Notes: generated from the letters alone by a model not told the origin. A stretch of DNA of 64,000 nucleotides from Emticicia sp. CRIBPO (GCF_009905725.1 NZ_JAAAKV010000008.1:326495-390494); one strand, 5' to 3'; positions 8,107 to 18,188 are shown, counted from the stretch's first letter. A program made the numbers and translations.

Positions 8107-9162
8107 ATGAAAAAACTGTTATTGATACTTATTTTTTCCAGCTATGCTATTTCCGCGGCATCACAAAATCTGCCACGCATCATTGTGCTGTCGACAGGCG
8201 GCACCATAGCCGGTCAACAACCCAATACCGACCGGGCCGGGTATATACCGGGGAAAATCCCGGTAGATGAATTGCTGAAGAATATCCCTTCGATCAAACA
8301 GAAAGCCAATATCCAGGGAGAACAGATCGCCGCTATCGGAAGTTACGACATGACGGTTGAGATCTGGCTGAAACTAGCCAGGCGGATCAATGAAATATTT
8401 GCTAAAAATGAAGCGGACGGCGTGGTCATCACCCACGGAACGGACACCCAGGAAGAAACCGCTTATTTTCTCAGCCTGACGGTGCAATCAGACAAACCAG
8501 TCGTTTTAACCGGGTCCATGCGGCCCGGTACGGCCATCAGCAGCGACGGTCCTAAAAACCTGTATGATGCCATCATTGTAGCAAGTGATGTTAACAGTAC
8601 CGGAAAAGGCGTACTGGTATGTTTCAATGAAAATGTATATGAGGCCCGGCATGTGGTGAAGGTAAACACTCTTAATGTCAACGCATTCGCAGCCCCAAAT
8701 GCCGGTCCGATTGGTCAGGTGTATGATGGAAAAGTATCTTACAACGCTCCGTCGTCCGTTAAGAATCGCAGTTTTGTGCCTTTTGACATCAGTAAAACGG
8801 AAACTTTGCCGACGGTCGAAATTGTATATGCCTATGCGGATGCCTCCAATGTGGCTATCAATGCCTTTATTAATGCTGATCATCCGGGGATAATCATAGC
8901 CGGTACGGGCAACGGGAGTATAAATAAAACCATATTGGAATCAGTAAAAACTGCGGTAAAAAAGGACATCATCGTGGTAAGATCGTCAAGGGTGGTGTCA
9001 GGTCAGGTGACTACGCAATATGTGGGGCCGTTTGAAGATGCAAAACTCGGAACCATCGTATCGAATAAACTCAATCCCCAGAAAGCCAGGATACTTTTAA
9101 TGCTGGCTTTAACGGTGACAAAAGATAAGAGTAAAATTCAGGAGATGTTCCTTACTTATTGA
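8107..9162 (+). CDS. ansB: Type II (periplasmic) L-asparaginase
   Basis: Hydrolyses asparagine to aspartate and ammonia. The signal peptide (MKKLLLILIFSSYAISAASQ) places it in the periplasm, as for type II enzymes. Catalytic residues follow the family pattern: Thr33 in STGGTIAG, Tyr46 (AGYIPG), and Thr112-Asp113 in THGTD. VLTGSMRPGTAISSDGP is the substrate-loop signature. The length (351) is normal. It lies between membrane-protein genes rather than with other amino-acid genes. Family assignment is secure; the symbol follows the type II name. Confidence 0.93.
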   Translation: MKKLLLILIFSSYAISAASQNLPRIIVLSTGGTIAGQQPNTDRAGYIPGKIPVDELLKNIPSIKQKANIQGEQIAAIGSYDMTVEIWLKLARRINEIFAKNEADGVVITHGTDTQEETAYFLSLTVQSDKPVVLTGSMRPGTAISSDGPKNLYDAIIVASDVNSTGKGVLVCFNENVYEARHVVKVNTLNVNAFAAPNAGPIGQVYDGKVSYNAPSSVKNRSFVPFDISKTETLPTVEIVYAYADASNVAINAFINADHPGIIIAGTGNGSINKTILESVKTAVKKDIIVVRSSRVVSGQVTTQYVGPFEDAKLGTIVSNKLNPQKARILLMLALTVTKDKSKIQEMFLTY

Positions 9163-9217
9163 CTTAAAAAAGGACAATCCCTGAGAGATTTTTAACCTAA
9201 CTAAATATAAAAAGACT

Positions 9218-10381
9218 ATGACAGACCTTAACAAAAACAGAATTGAATCTATTGATCTTTTGAAAGGATTGGTCATGGTGGTCATGGCCCTTGACCATAC
9301 CCGGGACTATTTTTATAACTCTGTTGGTGTGTTGGACATCACCGACCCTGCCCAGGCCACCCTGGTGGTTTATTTTACCCGTTGGGTTACCCATTTCTGT
9401 GCCCCAACTTTCAGTTTCCTGGCCGGAATATCCGCTTTTATGAGTGGTAAAAGAAAAACAAAGGCCGAACTTTCAACTTTTCTCATCAAGCGTGGGCTGT
9501 GGCTGGTTTTCCTGGAGCTGACGATCATCACCTTTGCCTGGTATTTTGACGTGCAGTTCCGGAATGTGGATATGGCTGTGATCTGGTGCCTGGGCATCAG
9601 CATGATTTTTCTCGCCGGGTTTATCCATTTACCGAAAAACGCGATCCTGGTAATCTCCTGTATACTCATCTTCGGGCATAACCTCCTGGATACGGTTCAT
9701 TTTGATGGCAGTGTGTGGTGGAGCGTGCTTCATGAGTTTACCACTGTCAAATTATCGGCTAAGCACCAAATTAACATCGTTTATCCCATCATCCCCTGGA
9801 TCGGTGTAATGGCCCTAGGCTATTATTTCGGCAATTTCTATGCCTCTTCTTTCGGAAATCACCGCAGAAAGAAGCTGTTCAATACCATCGGATTCTCGGC
9901 CCTTTTGCTTTTTGTATTGCTCCGCTGGTCCAACCTGTACGGCGACCCGCAGCCATGGAAATCCTATGAAACAGCCGCTCAGACCCTGATGTCATTCCTG
10001 AATGTGAATAAATACCCGCCGTCACTTTTGTATCTGCTGGTTACTTTATCTGTTGCTTTATTGTTTCTTGCCAATTCAGAAAAGTGGAAAGGGAAACTGG
10101 TTGAGTTCTTCAGCGTCTTTGGCAGGGTGCCGTTTTTCTATTATATCATGCATTTGTATCTGATCCGTGTGCTTTCTTTCATCACCGCTGAGCTGACCGG
10201 GCACGGCTGGGAGCTGATGGTACAGACTTCATTCGACATTAACCTGAAAGACTTCGGTTTTAATCTCGGCGTCGTTTACCTGATCTGGATGGGGATTGTT
10301 TTGATGCTTTATCCTTTGTGTAAAAAGTTTGACGCCTATAAAAAGAAACATAAGGAGAAATGGTGGCTGGGGTATTTGTAG
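9218..10381 (+). CDS. DUF1624/heparan-alpha-glucosaminide acetyltransferase-like membrane protein
   Basis: A 387-residue polytopic membrane protein. The N-terminal motif RIESIDLLKGLVMVVMALDHTRDYF carries the conserved Asp-His pair of the HGSNAT_cat/DUF1624 family, which moves acetyl groups across membranes in its characterised eukaryotic member. About ten membrane helices are visible. It lies between asparaginase and the second DUF418 gene; DUF418 and DUF1624 are related folds, so three such proteins cluster here. The substrate is unknown. Confidence 0.83.
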   Translation: MTDLNKNRIESIDLLKGLVMVVMALDHTRDYFYNSVGVLDITDPAQATLVVYFTRWVTHFCAPTFSFLAGISAFMSGKRKTKAELSTFLIKRGLWLVFLELTIITFAWYFDVQFRNVDMAVIWCLGISMIFLAGFIHLPKNAILVISCILIFGHNLLDTVHFDGSVWWSVLHEFTTVKLSAKHQINIVYPIIPWIGVMALGYYFGNFYASSFGNHRRKKLFNTIGFSALLLFVLLRWSNLYGDPQPWKSYETAAQTLMSFLNVNKYPPSLLYLLVTLSVALLFLANSEKWKGKLVEFFSVFGRVPFFYYIMHLYLIRVLSFITAELTGHGWELMVQTSFDINLKDFGFNLGVVYLIWMGIVLMLYPLCKKFDAYKKKHKEKWWLGYL

Positions 10382-10386
10382 GTTTG

Positions 10387-10522
10387 AGCGGTAAGCTATA
10401 AGCTTTAAGCAGTAGGCTGTTCTCCATGTAGATACACACAGCCGTGTGTATCTACGGTATTGATAATATCTGTAGAAAATTGATTTTAAATATCTGCAGA
10501 GAAAGCTTGCATGCAACGTCTG
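10387..10522. repeat. Dispersed repeat cluster
   Basis: Within the gap before the second DUF418 gene lie an AAGCTATAAGC-like run (10391-10418), a near-perfect palindrome GTAGATACACACAG/CCGTGTGTATCTAC (repeat B, 10428-10455), and a repeat A copy with a damaged left arm (AAGCTTGCA TGCAACGTCT, 10497-10522). All three families recur in other gaps of the window. Confidence 0.75.
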
Positions 10523-10577
10523 TTTGCCGGAAAGAAATTTTATGTTTAAATTACCTGAAATTACCCCCTAAACAGCC

Positions 10578-11804
10578 ATGAATCAACCCGTTACCCTGAC
10601 CGAACGTCACCATTTACTGGATGTGCTCCGTGGATTTGCCTTACTGGGCGTGCTACTGGCCAATATGGTCAGTCATGCCGTGTATTTCCTGTTGTCAGAT
10701 GCCGGACAGGAAGCCCTGGGCACCACCGGTATTGATCATTATGTAGAATGGTTAGAGCATTTTCTGATCGACGGGAAATTTTACTCCCTCTTTTCTATGC
10801 TTTTCGGGATTGGCTTTGCGTTGCAGATGCAGCGGTCTTCCGGCGTGGGCAGGGATTTCACGTTTCGTTTCGTCAGAAGGCTCATCATCATGTTTGTCAT
10901 CGGAATACTTCATGCCGTTCTTTTATTTATCGGTGACATTCTGACGGTTTATGCCATGCTGGGCTTTGTGTTGCTGCTGTTCAGGAAATCTTCGGACAAA
11001 ACCTTAATTCGCACTGCCATTGTTATGCTCTTACTTCCTGTTATTCAATATGGCATATTCTGGGGTTTAAACCTGGTTCATCCCCAGGCACCGGTTTCTG
11101 CTGAGGCGATTCTTGAAAACGAGGCATTTTTCAAACACGTCATCCAGGTATTTCAAAGCGGGAGCTATCCTGAAATTATTGAAATGAATATCGGCGGACT
11201 GGTGATAGGCAGATACCCGGATCTGGTATTTACCGGAAGATTTTTCAGGGTATTCGCTATGTTTCTCATTGGTTTTTATGTGGCAAAAAATATGCTTTAT
11301 GCAAATGTGAGTGCCAACCGTTCTTTTATCCGTAAGGCAATGATCTGGGGGGCTGTCATTGGTGTGCCTTGTAATATCGTATTGGCCATGATGATGACCA
11401 CAGATGCTTACTATGATCTTCAACCGATGGGCATTATCCAGCCGGTGGTGTATGCATTCGGTGTGCCTGCCTTGTGTATTTTCTATGCTTCGGCCATTGC
11501 TCTGGCGTTTGAAAACCCTGTCTGGCGGAAAAGATGGATGATTTTTGCCCCTGTCGGACAAATGGCCCTTACCAATTACCTGATGCAGTCAGTGCTTTGC
11601 TGTTTTGTTTTTATGAGCTATGGCCTGGGACTGGCCGCAAAACTAGGGCCTGCCAAACTGACCCTGATTGCTTTGGCTATTTATGTGATACAAATGATCT
11701 ACAGCCATATCTGGTTAAAATATTTCCGTTTCGGGCCGATGGAGTGGCTCTGGCGTTCACTGACTTACAGGAAAATGCAGCCTTTCAGAAGAAGGGAGCT
11801 GTAA
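10578..11804 (+). CDS. DUF418 (YeiB-like) multispanning membrane protein, second copy
   Basis: A 408-residue polytopic protein with the same signatures as the gene at 6001: RHHLLDVLRGFALLGVLLANM at the N-terminus, the LTNYLMQSVLC helix, and GPMEWLWRSLTYRKMQPFR at the C-terminus. The two copies are clearly diverged, so this is not a recent duplication. It is separated from the HGSNAT-like gene by 196 bp of repeats, so it may have its own promoter. Function unknown. Confidence 0.88.
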   Translation: MNQPVTLTERHHLLDVLRGFALLGVLLANMVSHAVYFLLSDAGQEALGTTGIDHYVEWLEHFLIDGKFYSLFSMLFGIGFALQMQRSSGVGRDFTFRFVRRLIIMFVIGILHAVLLFIGDILTVYAMLGFVLLLFRKSSDKTLIRTAIVMLLLPVIQYGIFWGLNLVHPQAPVSAEAILENEAFFKHVIQVFQSGSYPEIIEMNIGGLVIGRYPDLVFTGRFFRVFAMFLIGFYVAKNMLYANVSANRSFIRKAMIWGAVIGVPCNIVLAMMMTTDAYYDLQPMGIIQPVVYAFGVPALCIFYASAIALAFENPVWRKRWMIFAPVGQMALTNYLMQSVLCCFVFMSYGLGLAAKLGPAKLTLIALAIYVIQMIYSHIWLKYFRFGPMEWLWRSLTYRKMQPFRRREL

Positions 11805-11870
11805 GCATTTAGCTATAGGCTATAAGCTGTAAGGTTTAGGCTATAAGCATTTTTTTTGATTCTTTTTGTA

Positions 11871-11892
11871 GAGACGTTGCATGCAACGTCTC
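11871..11892. repeat. Perfect 22-bp palindrome (repeat A)
   Basis: GAGACGTTGCA followed by its exact complement TGCAACGTCTC. This is the best copy of the dispersed palindrome also found at 2060, 2218, 10497 and 36016. Confidence 0.85.
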
Positions 11893-11996
11893 TTTCGTAC
11901 GTACAGCTTCGACAAGCCTTGGCTGGGCCGAGACTCTTTAAATCATTCCCTCATTAAATATTCTGTCATTTCAGGTCGGGTAAACATTCTAACATT

Positions 11997-12025
11997 CCCG
12001 CCCGGGCGGAGCCCAGGTCGGGCAG
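11997..12025. repeat. GC-rich dispersed hairpin, copy 3
   Basis: Same sequence as 2405-2433 (CCCGCCCGGGC GGA GCCCAGGTCGGGC), again followed by ATTCATT microrepeats and the triple direct-repeat operator. The whole upstream module therefore looks copied. Confidence 0.75.
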
Positions 12026-12074
12026 GCACTCATTGAACATTCACTCATTCATTCATTGAACATTCCCCAAGCCC

Positions 12075-12131
12075 TGCAACAATAGACTAAGTCCTGAACA
12101 AATAAACCAAGGAATTGAACAGATAGACCAA
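12075..12131 (+). promoter_or_regulatory. Triple direct-repeat operator, copy 2 (kinase array)
   Basis: GCAACAATAGACTAA (12075-12089), GAACAAATAAACCAA (12095-12109) and GAACAGATAGACCAA (12116-12130), with spacers of 5 and 6 bp. The last repeat ends within one base of 12131, 21 bp before the -7 box at 12153, the same geometry as copies 1 and 3. The predicted target is the kinase array starting at 12328. Confidence 0.7.
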
Positions 12132-12152
12132 TGCCTTCCGGAGAGGTTCGTA

Positions 12153-12160
12153 TAAATTTG
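12153..12160 (+). promoter_or_regulatory. -7 promoter box TAAATTTG
   Basis: Perfect TAnnTTTG match at the conserved distance from the operator. The transcript would start near 12167, leaving a leader of about 160 nt before the GTG of the first kinase. Confidence 0.6.
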
Positions 12161-12327
12161 TTATGGCTGAAAATCAATCATTTGTACTGAAAGATCAGCC
12201 GGAAATGAATTTGGAAAATGACTGAACAGACAGGGCGGAAAACTTCATCATTACCCGTGATGGTGTTTGACTGCTTCCTGTAGAAAATATGATGTTGAAT
12301 ACCTTAAAACTCCTAAACCCCTAAGCT

Positions 12328-15300
12328 GTGAAGAATTTTTTTCAGATCGTCCGGTTTTTATTTTTTACGTGCTTTTCTTTCTTTATCATCACTTCATGCC
12401 AACTGAAAAACGGCAAAACCCTCTCTGAAAATGAGCTGGCGAGTAAACCGCCGGTTACCAGGCCCTTCAAACTGCCCGCCGCAAAACCGATAAAATGGAA
12501 GGAATATCCGCAGGACAGTACCCCGAAACCGGAAACGGTCAGGTTTAACCTGGACAAGCTTCCATCGAAGCCCTTCGGACTCCATGCGTTCAAGCCTCTG
12601 AAGGCTCCGCTTGGTTCGCTTGATTTTGACTGGGACAAACTGGAGCAGGTGCCCATGTTCCTGGATACCGTCAAACCCATAAAATTCATTTACAAAAAGT
12701 TCTTACTTCCGAAACCGGTCGTCACCCAGGCCACAGCCCCCGGGCTGTGGGAAAAAGGCACTTCGGGTATCGTAAAACTGGGCCAGGCGGAAGGTTTGCT
12801 GGGTAGTAAAGTTTTCGCCATTGTCACTGATCCTCGGGGCGGCGTATGGATCAGTACAGAACGTGGGCTAAGTAAATACAACGGCAGTGAGTTCATGAAC
12901 TACAATTTCTTCGTAAAAGACGAAACAGGCGGTACAGAATCTATTCCTGATTTAGTGATCGACAAGCAGGGTCGTCTGATCGCCACGGCCAATGCCTCAG
13001 GGATTTTCAGGATAGATTTGAAAACGGGCATCGTTGAAAATTATTATTTAAAAGACAAGCTCGGCATAGGCAGACTGACCTTTGATGCAACGGGAAAAAT
13101 CTGGGGAACCAACGGGAATATCGGGTTGATAAATCTGGAAAAAAAAGTAGCCTACCAGTTCAAACCACAATCGGATAAGGTTAAGCTTCCCAGAGCTTCT
13201 GGCCACAGATTTGACAGTTCAGGCCGGCTTTGGCTTGCTTTTCAGGGTAAAGTGGGCATCGTTTCACCCGATTTGAAAAACATTCGGATGATCGGAGAAA
13301 ACGAAGGGCTGCTTGTAAAAACAGCTTATGATTTTACACCGGACGCTGAAGGCAACATGTGGGTGGTGGCGAGCAATTCAGACGCGGCTTACTCCATTTC
13401 TTTAAAGAAAGAAAAGATATTTTTCCTTGGCAAAAAGCAGGGCTTCAGCGGACGGGTTCTGGATGTATTTACAGATAAAAAAGACAGGGTCTGGATACTT
13501 TCCAACGATACGGTTACTGTTTATGATCCCAGGCTGGCCCTGATGAAAAAAATGGTGACCGGCACTAACGTTGTTCTCAATAATTTCCCTTCGTCCGGAA
13601 TGACAGGCAACGATGGGACCATCTGGCTGGGCAGCAACAACGACGGCGTTCTGCTGATAGACCCTGAAGGTATGCTGTCTGAGCATTTCAGCATCAAGGA
13701 TGGCCTGGAAAGCAACGATGTCTGGGGTATACAGGAAGATTCAAAAGGCAGGATTTGGATCATCAGTTACAAAGGAATAAACATATATGACCCGGCGACA
13801 GAACGACTCTCTTTGCTGAAATTTCCACAGGAAATGATGATTAATGAACACCGGAATATTTACAAAATCGGTAAAGATGTCTTTTTTCTCGGAACAATAG
13901 GCGGATTCGGCATTATAGACCTGAACACCTCCGCCTTTACCTTTTACAATACCAGGAAACTGAAAATAAGCGACCTCAGTTTTACAGGTTTTCAGATGGA
14001 TGACGGCAGTATCTGGTTTTCGGGGGGTGACGGGGTCATTGTGTATGATCCTGCAAAAAAGACCATAAAAGCCCTTAATGAAGCTGGCGGACTTGTTTCA
14101 AACCTCGCGTTTTTAACACGCAGAGACAAACAGGGAAGAATCTGGGTGATTACTGAAAAAGGGGCGAATCTGGTGGATGCCCGGGCAAATACCATTATCA
14201 CCCTGAACGAAAGCAGCGGTTTGCAGGGAAATTACACCTCTATGTTTTTCGAGTCTTCTCGGGGCGACATCTTCATAGGCGGGGAATTCGGCTTGTCTGT
14301 TTTTGACAAAGACCTGAAAACCATCACCAACATCAGTGCTGAAAATGGCATGAGTCCGCCGGCTATGTATGATATGACGGAAGTTAACGGCAGGATTCAC
14401 ATCGGTTCAGAAAACGGTATCCAGGTGGTCGAACGCCCTGATTCAAAAGATAAGCCATGGAAGTTCTACAATTATAATAAGTCGGCGGGTTTCCCTTACA
14501 ACGACTACAACCAGGCTACTGTGATGGTGGCTTCAAACGGCCAGACCTGGTGGGCTGCCTCCCCTGTCATGACCGTCACCCACCAGGATCCCGTCATTGA
14601 CCTTGCCTCGCCTTCCGTGCATATCAAAGGCATCAATATTATGGACCAGAACCCGGTTTTTCACAGCAATGCCTATATAAAAAAGCAACTGGCGAAGGGA
14701 GATACGCTGACGCTGGGAGGGAAAAAATATACCAAAGATAAATTGCCTGCCGACCAGGGCTATCTGGCTGATAATAAGATTGAATGGGACGATATAACGC
14801 CGGGATTCCAGATGCCGGTCGGTTTAAAACTGCCCTATCACCAGAATTCCTTCAATTTCTCCTTCACCAACCAGTCGGTGACCGGCAGGGATAAGATCGT
14901 TTACCGCTATTTCCTGGAGGGCCAGGACGAAGAATGGTCTGAGGCGAGTGCGAAGAACACATCCAGGATCTACTACAACATGGCCCCCGGAAATTATGCC
15001 TTTAAAGTGATCAGCAAAGGTTTTAACGGGATTTGGAGCCAGCCGGATGTGCTGAAATTCACGATATCACCGCCCTGGTGGCGTACCTGGTGGGCCTATA
15101 CCATCTTTGTACTGATAGCCTTCCTTATTGTTTACTTCATTGTCAAGCTGCGGTCCGGATGGCTCGAAAAAGAAAACCGCATACTGGAAGAAAAAGTCAG
15201 GGACAGGACTTCGGAACTGAACCAGAAAATGGAAGAACTGAAATCTACCCAGGCACAGCTGATTCAATCTGAAAAGATGGCTTCTCTGGGAGAGCTGACC

Positions 15301-16050
15301 GCTGGTATTGCCCATGAGATACAGAATCCGTTAAATTTTGTCAATAATTTCAGTGAAGTGAGTGTGGAGCTGATAGAAGAATTGGCTGGAGAACGGAGAA
15401 AGGAGGATGGAAAAAGGGATACCGGGCTTGAAAACGATCTGCTGGCAGATATTTCCGAAAACCTGCGAAAAATCAGTCACCACGGCAAGCGGGCTGACGC
15501 CATCGTCAAAGGCATGCTGCAGCACTCGGGCAACAGCAACGGTCAGAAAGAACCTGCAGACCTCAATGCTCTGTGTGACGAATACCTGCGTCTCTCCTAT
15601 CACGGATTGAGGGCCAAAGACAAATCCTTTAACGCTACCCTTAAAACGGACTTTGACACTGGCATCGGTAAAATCAACGTCGTGTCCCAGGATATGGGCC
15701 GGGTGATTCTGAACCTGCTCACCAACGCATTCTATGCCGTAAGTGAGAAAAAGCAGGCCGCCAGGGTCTCCGGAGAAAAGTACGACCCTACGGTGGCCGT
15801 AAGCACAAAAAAGTCCGGTGATAAAATAGAAATAAAAATCAGCGATAACGGAAACGGCATACCGCAAAGGGTGCTGGACAAGATCTTCCAGCCTTTCTTT
15901 ACCACCAAACCAACCGGGCAAGGCACAGGTCTTGGACTGTCGCTGAGCTACGATATTGTCACCAAAGGGCACAATGGTGAACTGAAAGTGGAAACACAGG
16001 AAGGGAGCGGCACCACATTCATCATTATTTTACCCGCCTGGATGATATGA
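12328..16050 (+). CDS. Histidine kinase 1: periplasmic propeller sensor (Reg_prop/Y_Y_Y)
   Basis: A 1240-residue sensor kinase starting at GTG. The N-terminus is a possible lipoprotein leader (FIITSC, Cys24). Residues ~140-780 are two-component-regulator propeller repeats (GVWISTERGLSKYNG, GRIWIISYKGINIYD and similar). A Y_Y_Y domain follows (~820-910), then a membrane helix (~915-940), a coiled coil, HisKA with phospho-acceptor His996 in AHEIQNP, and HATPase_c (ILNLLTNAF, DNGNGIP, TGLGLS). Unlike many Bacteroidota propeller kinases it carries no receiver or AraC output. Its stop overlaps the next kinase start by 4 bp, implying translational coupling. It heads the array behind operator copy 2. 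The ligand is unknown; sugar sensing, common for this architecture, is not supported by the neighbours. Confidence 0.9.
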   Translation: MKNFFQIVRFLFFTCFSFFIITSCQLKNGKTLSENELASKPPVTRPFKLPAAKPIKWKEYPQDSTPKPETVRFNLDKLPSKPFGLHAFKPLKAPLGSLDFDWDKLEQVPMFLDTVKPIKFIYKKFLLPKPVVTQATAPGLWEKGTSGIVKLGQAEGLLGSKVFAIVTDPRGGVWISTERGLSKYNGSEFMNYNFFVKDETGGTESIPDLVIDKQGRLIATANASGIFRIDLKTGIVENYYLKDKLGIGRLTFDATGKIWGTNGNIGLINLEKKVAYQFKPQSDKVKLPRASGHRFDSSGRLWLAFQGKVGIVSPDLKNIRMIGENEGLLVKTAYDFTPDAEGNMWVVASNSDAAYSISLKKEKIFFLGKKQGFSGRVLDVFTDKKDRVWILSNDTVTVYDPRLALMKKMVTGTNVVLNNFPSSGMTGNDGTIWLGSNNDGVLLIDPEGMLSEHFSIKDGLESNDVWGIQEDSKGRIWIISYKGINIYDPATERLSLLKFPQEMMINEHRNIYKIGKDVFFLGTIGGFGIIDLNTSAFTFYNTRKLKISDLSFTGFQMDDGSIWFSGGDGVIVYDPAKKTIKALNEAGGLVSNLAFLTRRDKQGRIWVITEKGANLVDARANTIITLNESSGLQGNYTSMFFESSRGDIFIGGEFGLSVFDKDLKTITNISAENGMSPPAMYDMTEVNGRIHIGSENGIQVVERPDSKDKPWKFYNYNKSAGFPYNDYNQATVMVASNGQTWWAASPVMTVTHQDPVIDLASPSVHIKGINIMDQNPVFHSNAYIKKQLAKGDTLTLGGKKYTKDKLPADQGYLADNKIEWDDITPGFQMPVGLKLPYHQNSFNFSFTNQSVTGRDKIVYRYFLEGQDEEWSEASAKNTSRIYYNMAPGNYAFKVISKGFNGIWSQPDVLKFTISPPWWRTWWAYTIFVLIAFLIVYFIVKLRSGWLEKENRILEEKVRDRTSELNQKMEELKSTQAQLIQSEKMASLGELTAGIAHEIQNPLNFVNNFSEVSVELIEELAGERRKEDGKRDTGLENDLLADISENLRKISHHGKRADAIVKGMLQHSGNSNGQKEPADLNALCDEYLRLSYHGLRAKDKSFNATLKTDFDTGIGKINVVSQDMGRVILNLLTNAFYAVSEKKQAARVSGEKYDPTVAVSTKKSGDKIEIKISDNGNGIPQRVLDKIFQPFFTTKPTGQGTGLGLSLSYDIVTKGHNGELKVETQEGSGTTFIIILPAWMI

Positions 16051-18188
16051 AAAGAATCCTGTCAGGCCTGTTCATTTTTCTTACTTCTTACCTCTGTTAT
16101 GCACAGGACAAAACAACTGTGCTTTCAGCAGACATGTTTCATACGCATCAGAGGCTGTTTCTGGCTCCTCTGGAGGGCTGGCTTTTCAGGCAGGGCCATG
16201 ATCCTTCATGGGCAAAAGAAGACATTGACCTGACGGGCTGGAAAAAACTCAATCTGACGGAGTTGAATGCCGGAATGGAAGATGCCTCCGGACGGGTGGA
16301 AGGATGGTTCAGAATTAAAATAAAGCCGGACAGCTCGTTTAATGGTATGCCGCTTGGCCTCAGCCGTGATCTCTGGGCTGCAACCGATATCTACCTGGAT
16401 GGAAAGCTGATTCATGCATTTGGTAATACCGGAAATCCCTATAAAGCGTATAATCCTATCCTGAAATACCCTGTTCCGGTGTGCATTATTCCGGGTAAAG
16501 AGTACCTCCTGGCCATTCATTTTGTAGATTATGAGACCACTTTTACGCAGCGAGAAATCAGGCTGAAGCCGCATAACCTCCAGAGCCTTATCAACATTAC
16601 CGGTCCGGAGTATGTCAGCTGGGTTACTTACGACCATAAACTCACGCATATCTATGGTGCTATCAGCATTTCTGTGTCGTTTTTGCTGTTCTTCCTCTTC
16701 TGGTTGCTGGTTTTTCTGAATCCCGGACAAAGAATTTTCTGGTTGATTGCCATATCGACCACTTTTGTCCTGATTGCAGCTGCAGGAAGCTTCTGGAATA
16801 CTTTTTTTGAGATCACTTATCCCGACGAGAAGATCCGTTACCTCATTTCGGTAACCACACAGCCCATCATGACCGTATTTGGTATGATCATCCTGGAGTG
16901 GGTGCTTTTAAAGCGGATCACCCGGCTAAACCTCGTGATTATCCTCCTGATGATTATCACCAGCGACATAGCCCACATATTCTCCATTTCGGCCCCGTTT
17001 GGTTTGTTTTTCATGGCAATGATTTCGTATTTAATCTATCTTATAATCAGATATAGAAAAAATATACAAGGTGCCCCGTCTGCCATCGTGGCCGGTATCG
17101 TGGTGACTGTCCTGGCTGCTTTCGCTTACATTACCTTGCATAAGAATTTTCCGGACCTTTATTACGAATATGAAAAACCGCTCCTTTCACTGACGTTTCT
17201 GGGAGCCCCGCTCCTGCTGATGGTCTATATTTCAATACGCTTCAAGGAGATATTGAAGAGCGTTTCAGACGAAGCCGAAAAAGTACTCAAAATAACGGAA
17301 GAGAAAAAGGAGCTGCTGGCAGATCAGAATATACTATTGGAAAAGCAGGTAAATGAAAGGACAGCGGAACTGAAAACCTCCCTCGAAAACCTGAAATCCA
17401 CACAGTCGCAACTGATCCAGTCAGAAAAAATGGCCTCATTGGGTGAACTAACCGCCGGCATTGCCCATGAAATACAGAATCCCCTGAATTTTGTCAATAA
17501 CTTCAGTGAGGTAAGTGTGGAGTTGATAGAAGAATTGGCTGGAGAACGGAGTAAGGAGGACGGAGAAAGGGATACGGGGCTTGAAAATGAGCTATTATCC
17601 GATATTTCAGAAAATCTCAGGAAAATCAGTCACCACGGCCAGCGGGCAGACGCCATTGTAAAAGGGATGCTGCAACACAGCCGGAGCAGCAACGGCATAA
17701 AAGAACAGACTGATATCAATGCCCTTACAGACGAATACCTCCGTCTGGCTTACCATGGTCTGAGGGCGAAAGACAAATCGTTTAACGCTGCATTAATCAC
17801 GGATTTTGATGAAAGAATCGGCAAAATAGAGCTGATCCCCCAGGAAATGGGAAGGGTGATACTTAACCTCATCACCAATGCTTTTTATGCCGTTAGTGAG
17901 CGGAAAAGACAATCGGAGGATGGTTTTGAGCCCAAGGTGTCTGTTACCACTTCCAAATCGGGCAACAAGGTGGAGATCCGCGTGAGCGACAACGGAAATG
18001 GTATTCCCGACAGAATCCTCGACAAGATCTTTCAGCCGTTTTTTACCACCAAACCAACCGGCCAGGGTACCGGACTGGGCCTGTCGCTGGCCTACGACAT
18101 CGTGAAAGCACACGGCGGCGAACTGAGAGTAGAAACGAAAAATGGCGAAGGTACCACATTTATCATCAGCGTCCCCGGCAATGAATAA
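16047..18188 (+). CDS. Histidine kinase 2: 7TMR-DISM-like sensor
   Basis: A 713-residue kinase with signal peptide (MKRILSGLFIFLTSYLCYAQ), a periplasmic jelly-roll-like sensor (~25-190; GWFRIKIKPDSS and LYLDGK-type strands), seven membrane helices (~200-395), a coiled coil, HisKA with His474 (AHEIQNP) and HATPase_c (DNGNGIP, PTGQGTGLGLS). 7TMR-DISM kinases usually sense extracellular small molecules or carbohydrates. It overlaps kinase 1 by ATGA. The segment after the phospho-acceptor is almost the same at DNA level as in kinase 1, implying recent duplication or gene conversion. Confidence 0.9.
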   Translation: MKRILSGLFIFLTSYLCYAQDKTTVLSADMFHTHQRLFLAPLEGWLFRQGHDPSWAKEDIDLTGWKKLNLTELNAGMEDASGRVEGWFRIKIKPDSSFNGMPLGLSRDLWAATDIYLDGKLIHAFGNTGNPYKAYNPILKYPVPVCIIPGKEYLLAIHFVDYETTFTQREIRLKPHNLQSLINITGPEYVSWVTYDHKLTHIYGAISISVSFLLFFLFWLLVFLNPGQRIFWLIAISTTFVLIAAAGSFWNTFFEITYPDEKIRYLISVTTQPIMTVFGMIILEWVLLKRITRLNLVIILLMIITSDIAHIFSISAPFGLFFMAMISYLIYLIIRYRKNIQGAPSAIVAGIVVTVLAAFAYITLHKNFPDLYYEYEKPLLSLTFLGAPLLLMVYISIRFKEILKSVSDEAEKVLKITEEKKELLADQNILLEKQVNERTAELKTSLENLKSTQSQLIQSEKMASLGELTAGIAHEIQNPLNFVNNFSEVSVELIEELAGERSKEDGERDTGLENELLSDISENLRKISHHGQRADAIVKGMLQHSRSSNGIKEQTDINALTDEYLRLAYHGLRAKDKSFNAALITDFDERIGKIELIPQEMGRVILNLITNAFYAVSERKRQSEDGFEPKVSVTTSKSGNKVEIRVSDNGNGIPDRILDKIFQPFFTTKPTGQGTGLGLSLAYDIVKAHGGELRVETKNGEGTTFIISVPGNE

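Larger units (their letters stand above)
11805..12327. other. Repeat-rich intergenic region with operator and leader of the kinase array
   Basis: No gene is supported here. In order: AAGCTATAAGC-like repeats (11806-11851), the perfect palindrome A (11871-11892), ATTCATT-type microrepeats with a GC hairpin (11940-12065), the triple direct-repeat operator (12075-12131), a -7 box (12153) and about 160 bp of leader before the first kinase. Confidence 0.8.

Noticed and set aside
12163..12225. 20-codon frame (MAENQSFVLKD...) in the kinase-array leader, possible leader peptide
   Set aside because: Its ATG lies upstream of the transcript start predicted from the -7 box at 12153-12160.
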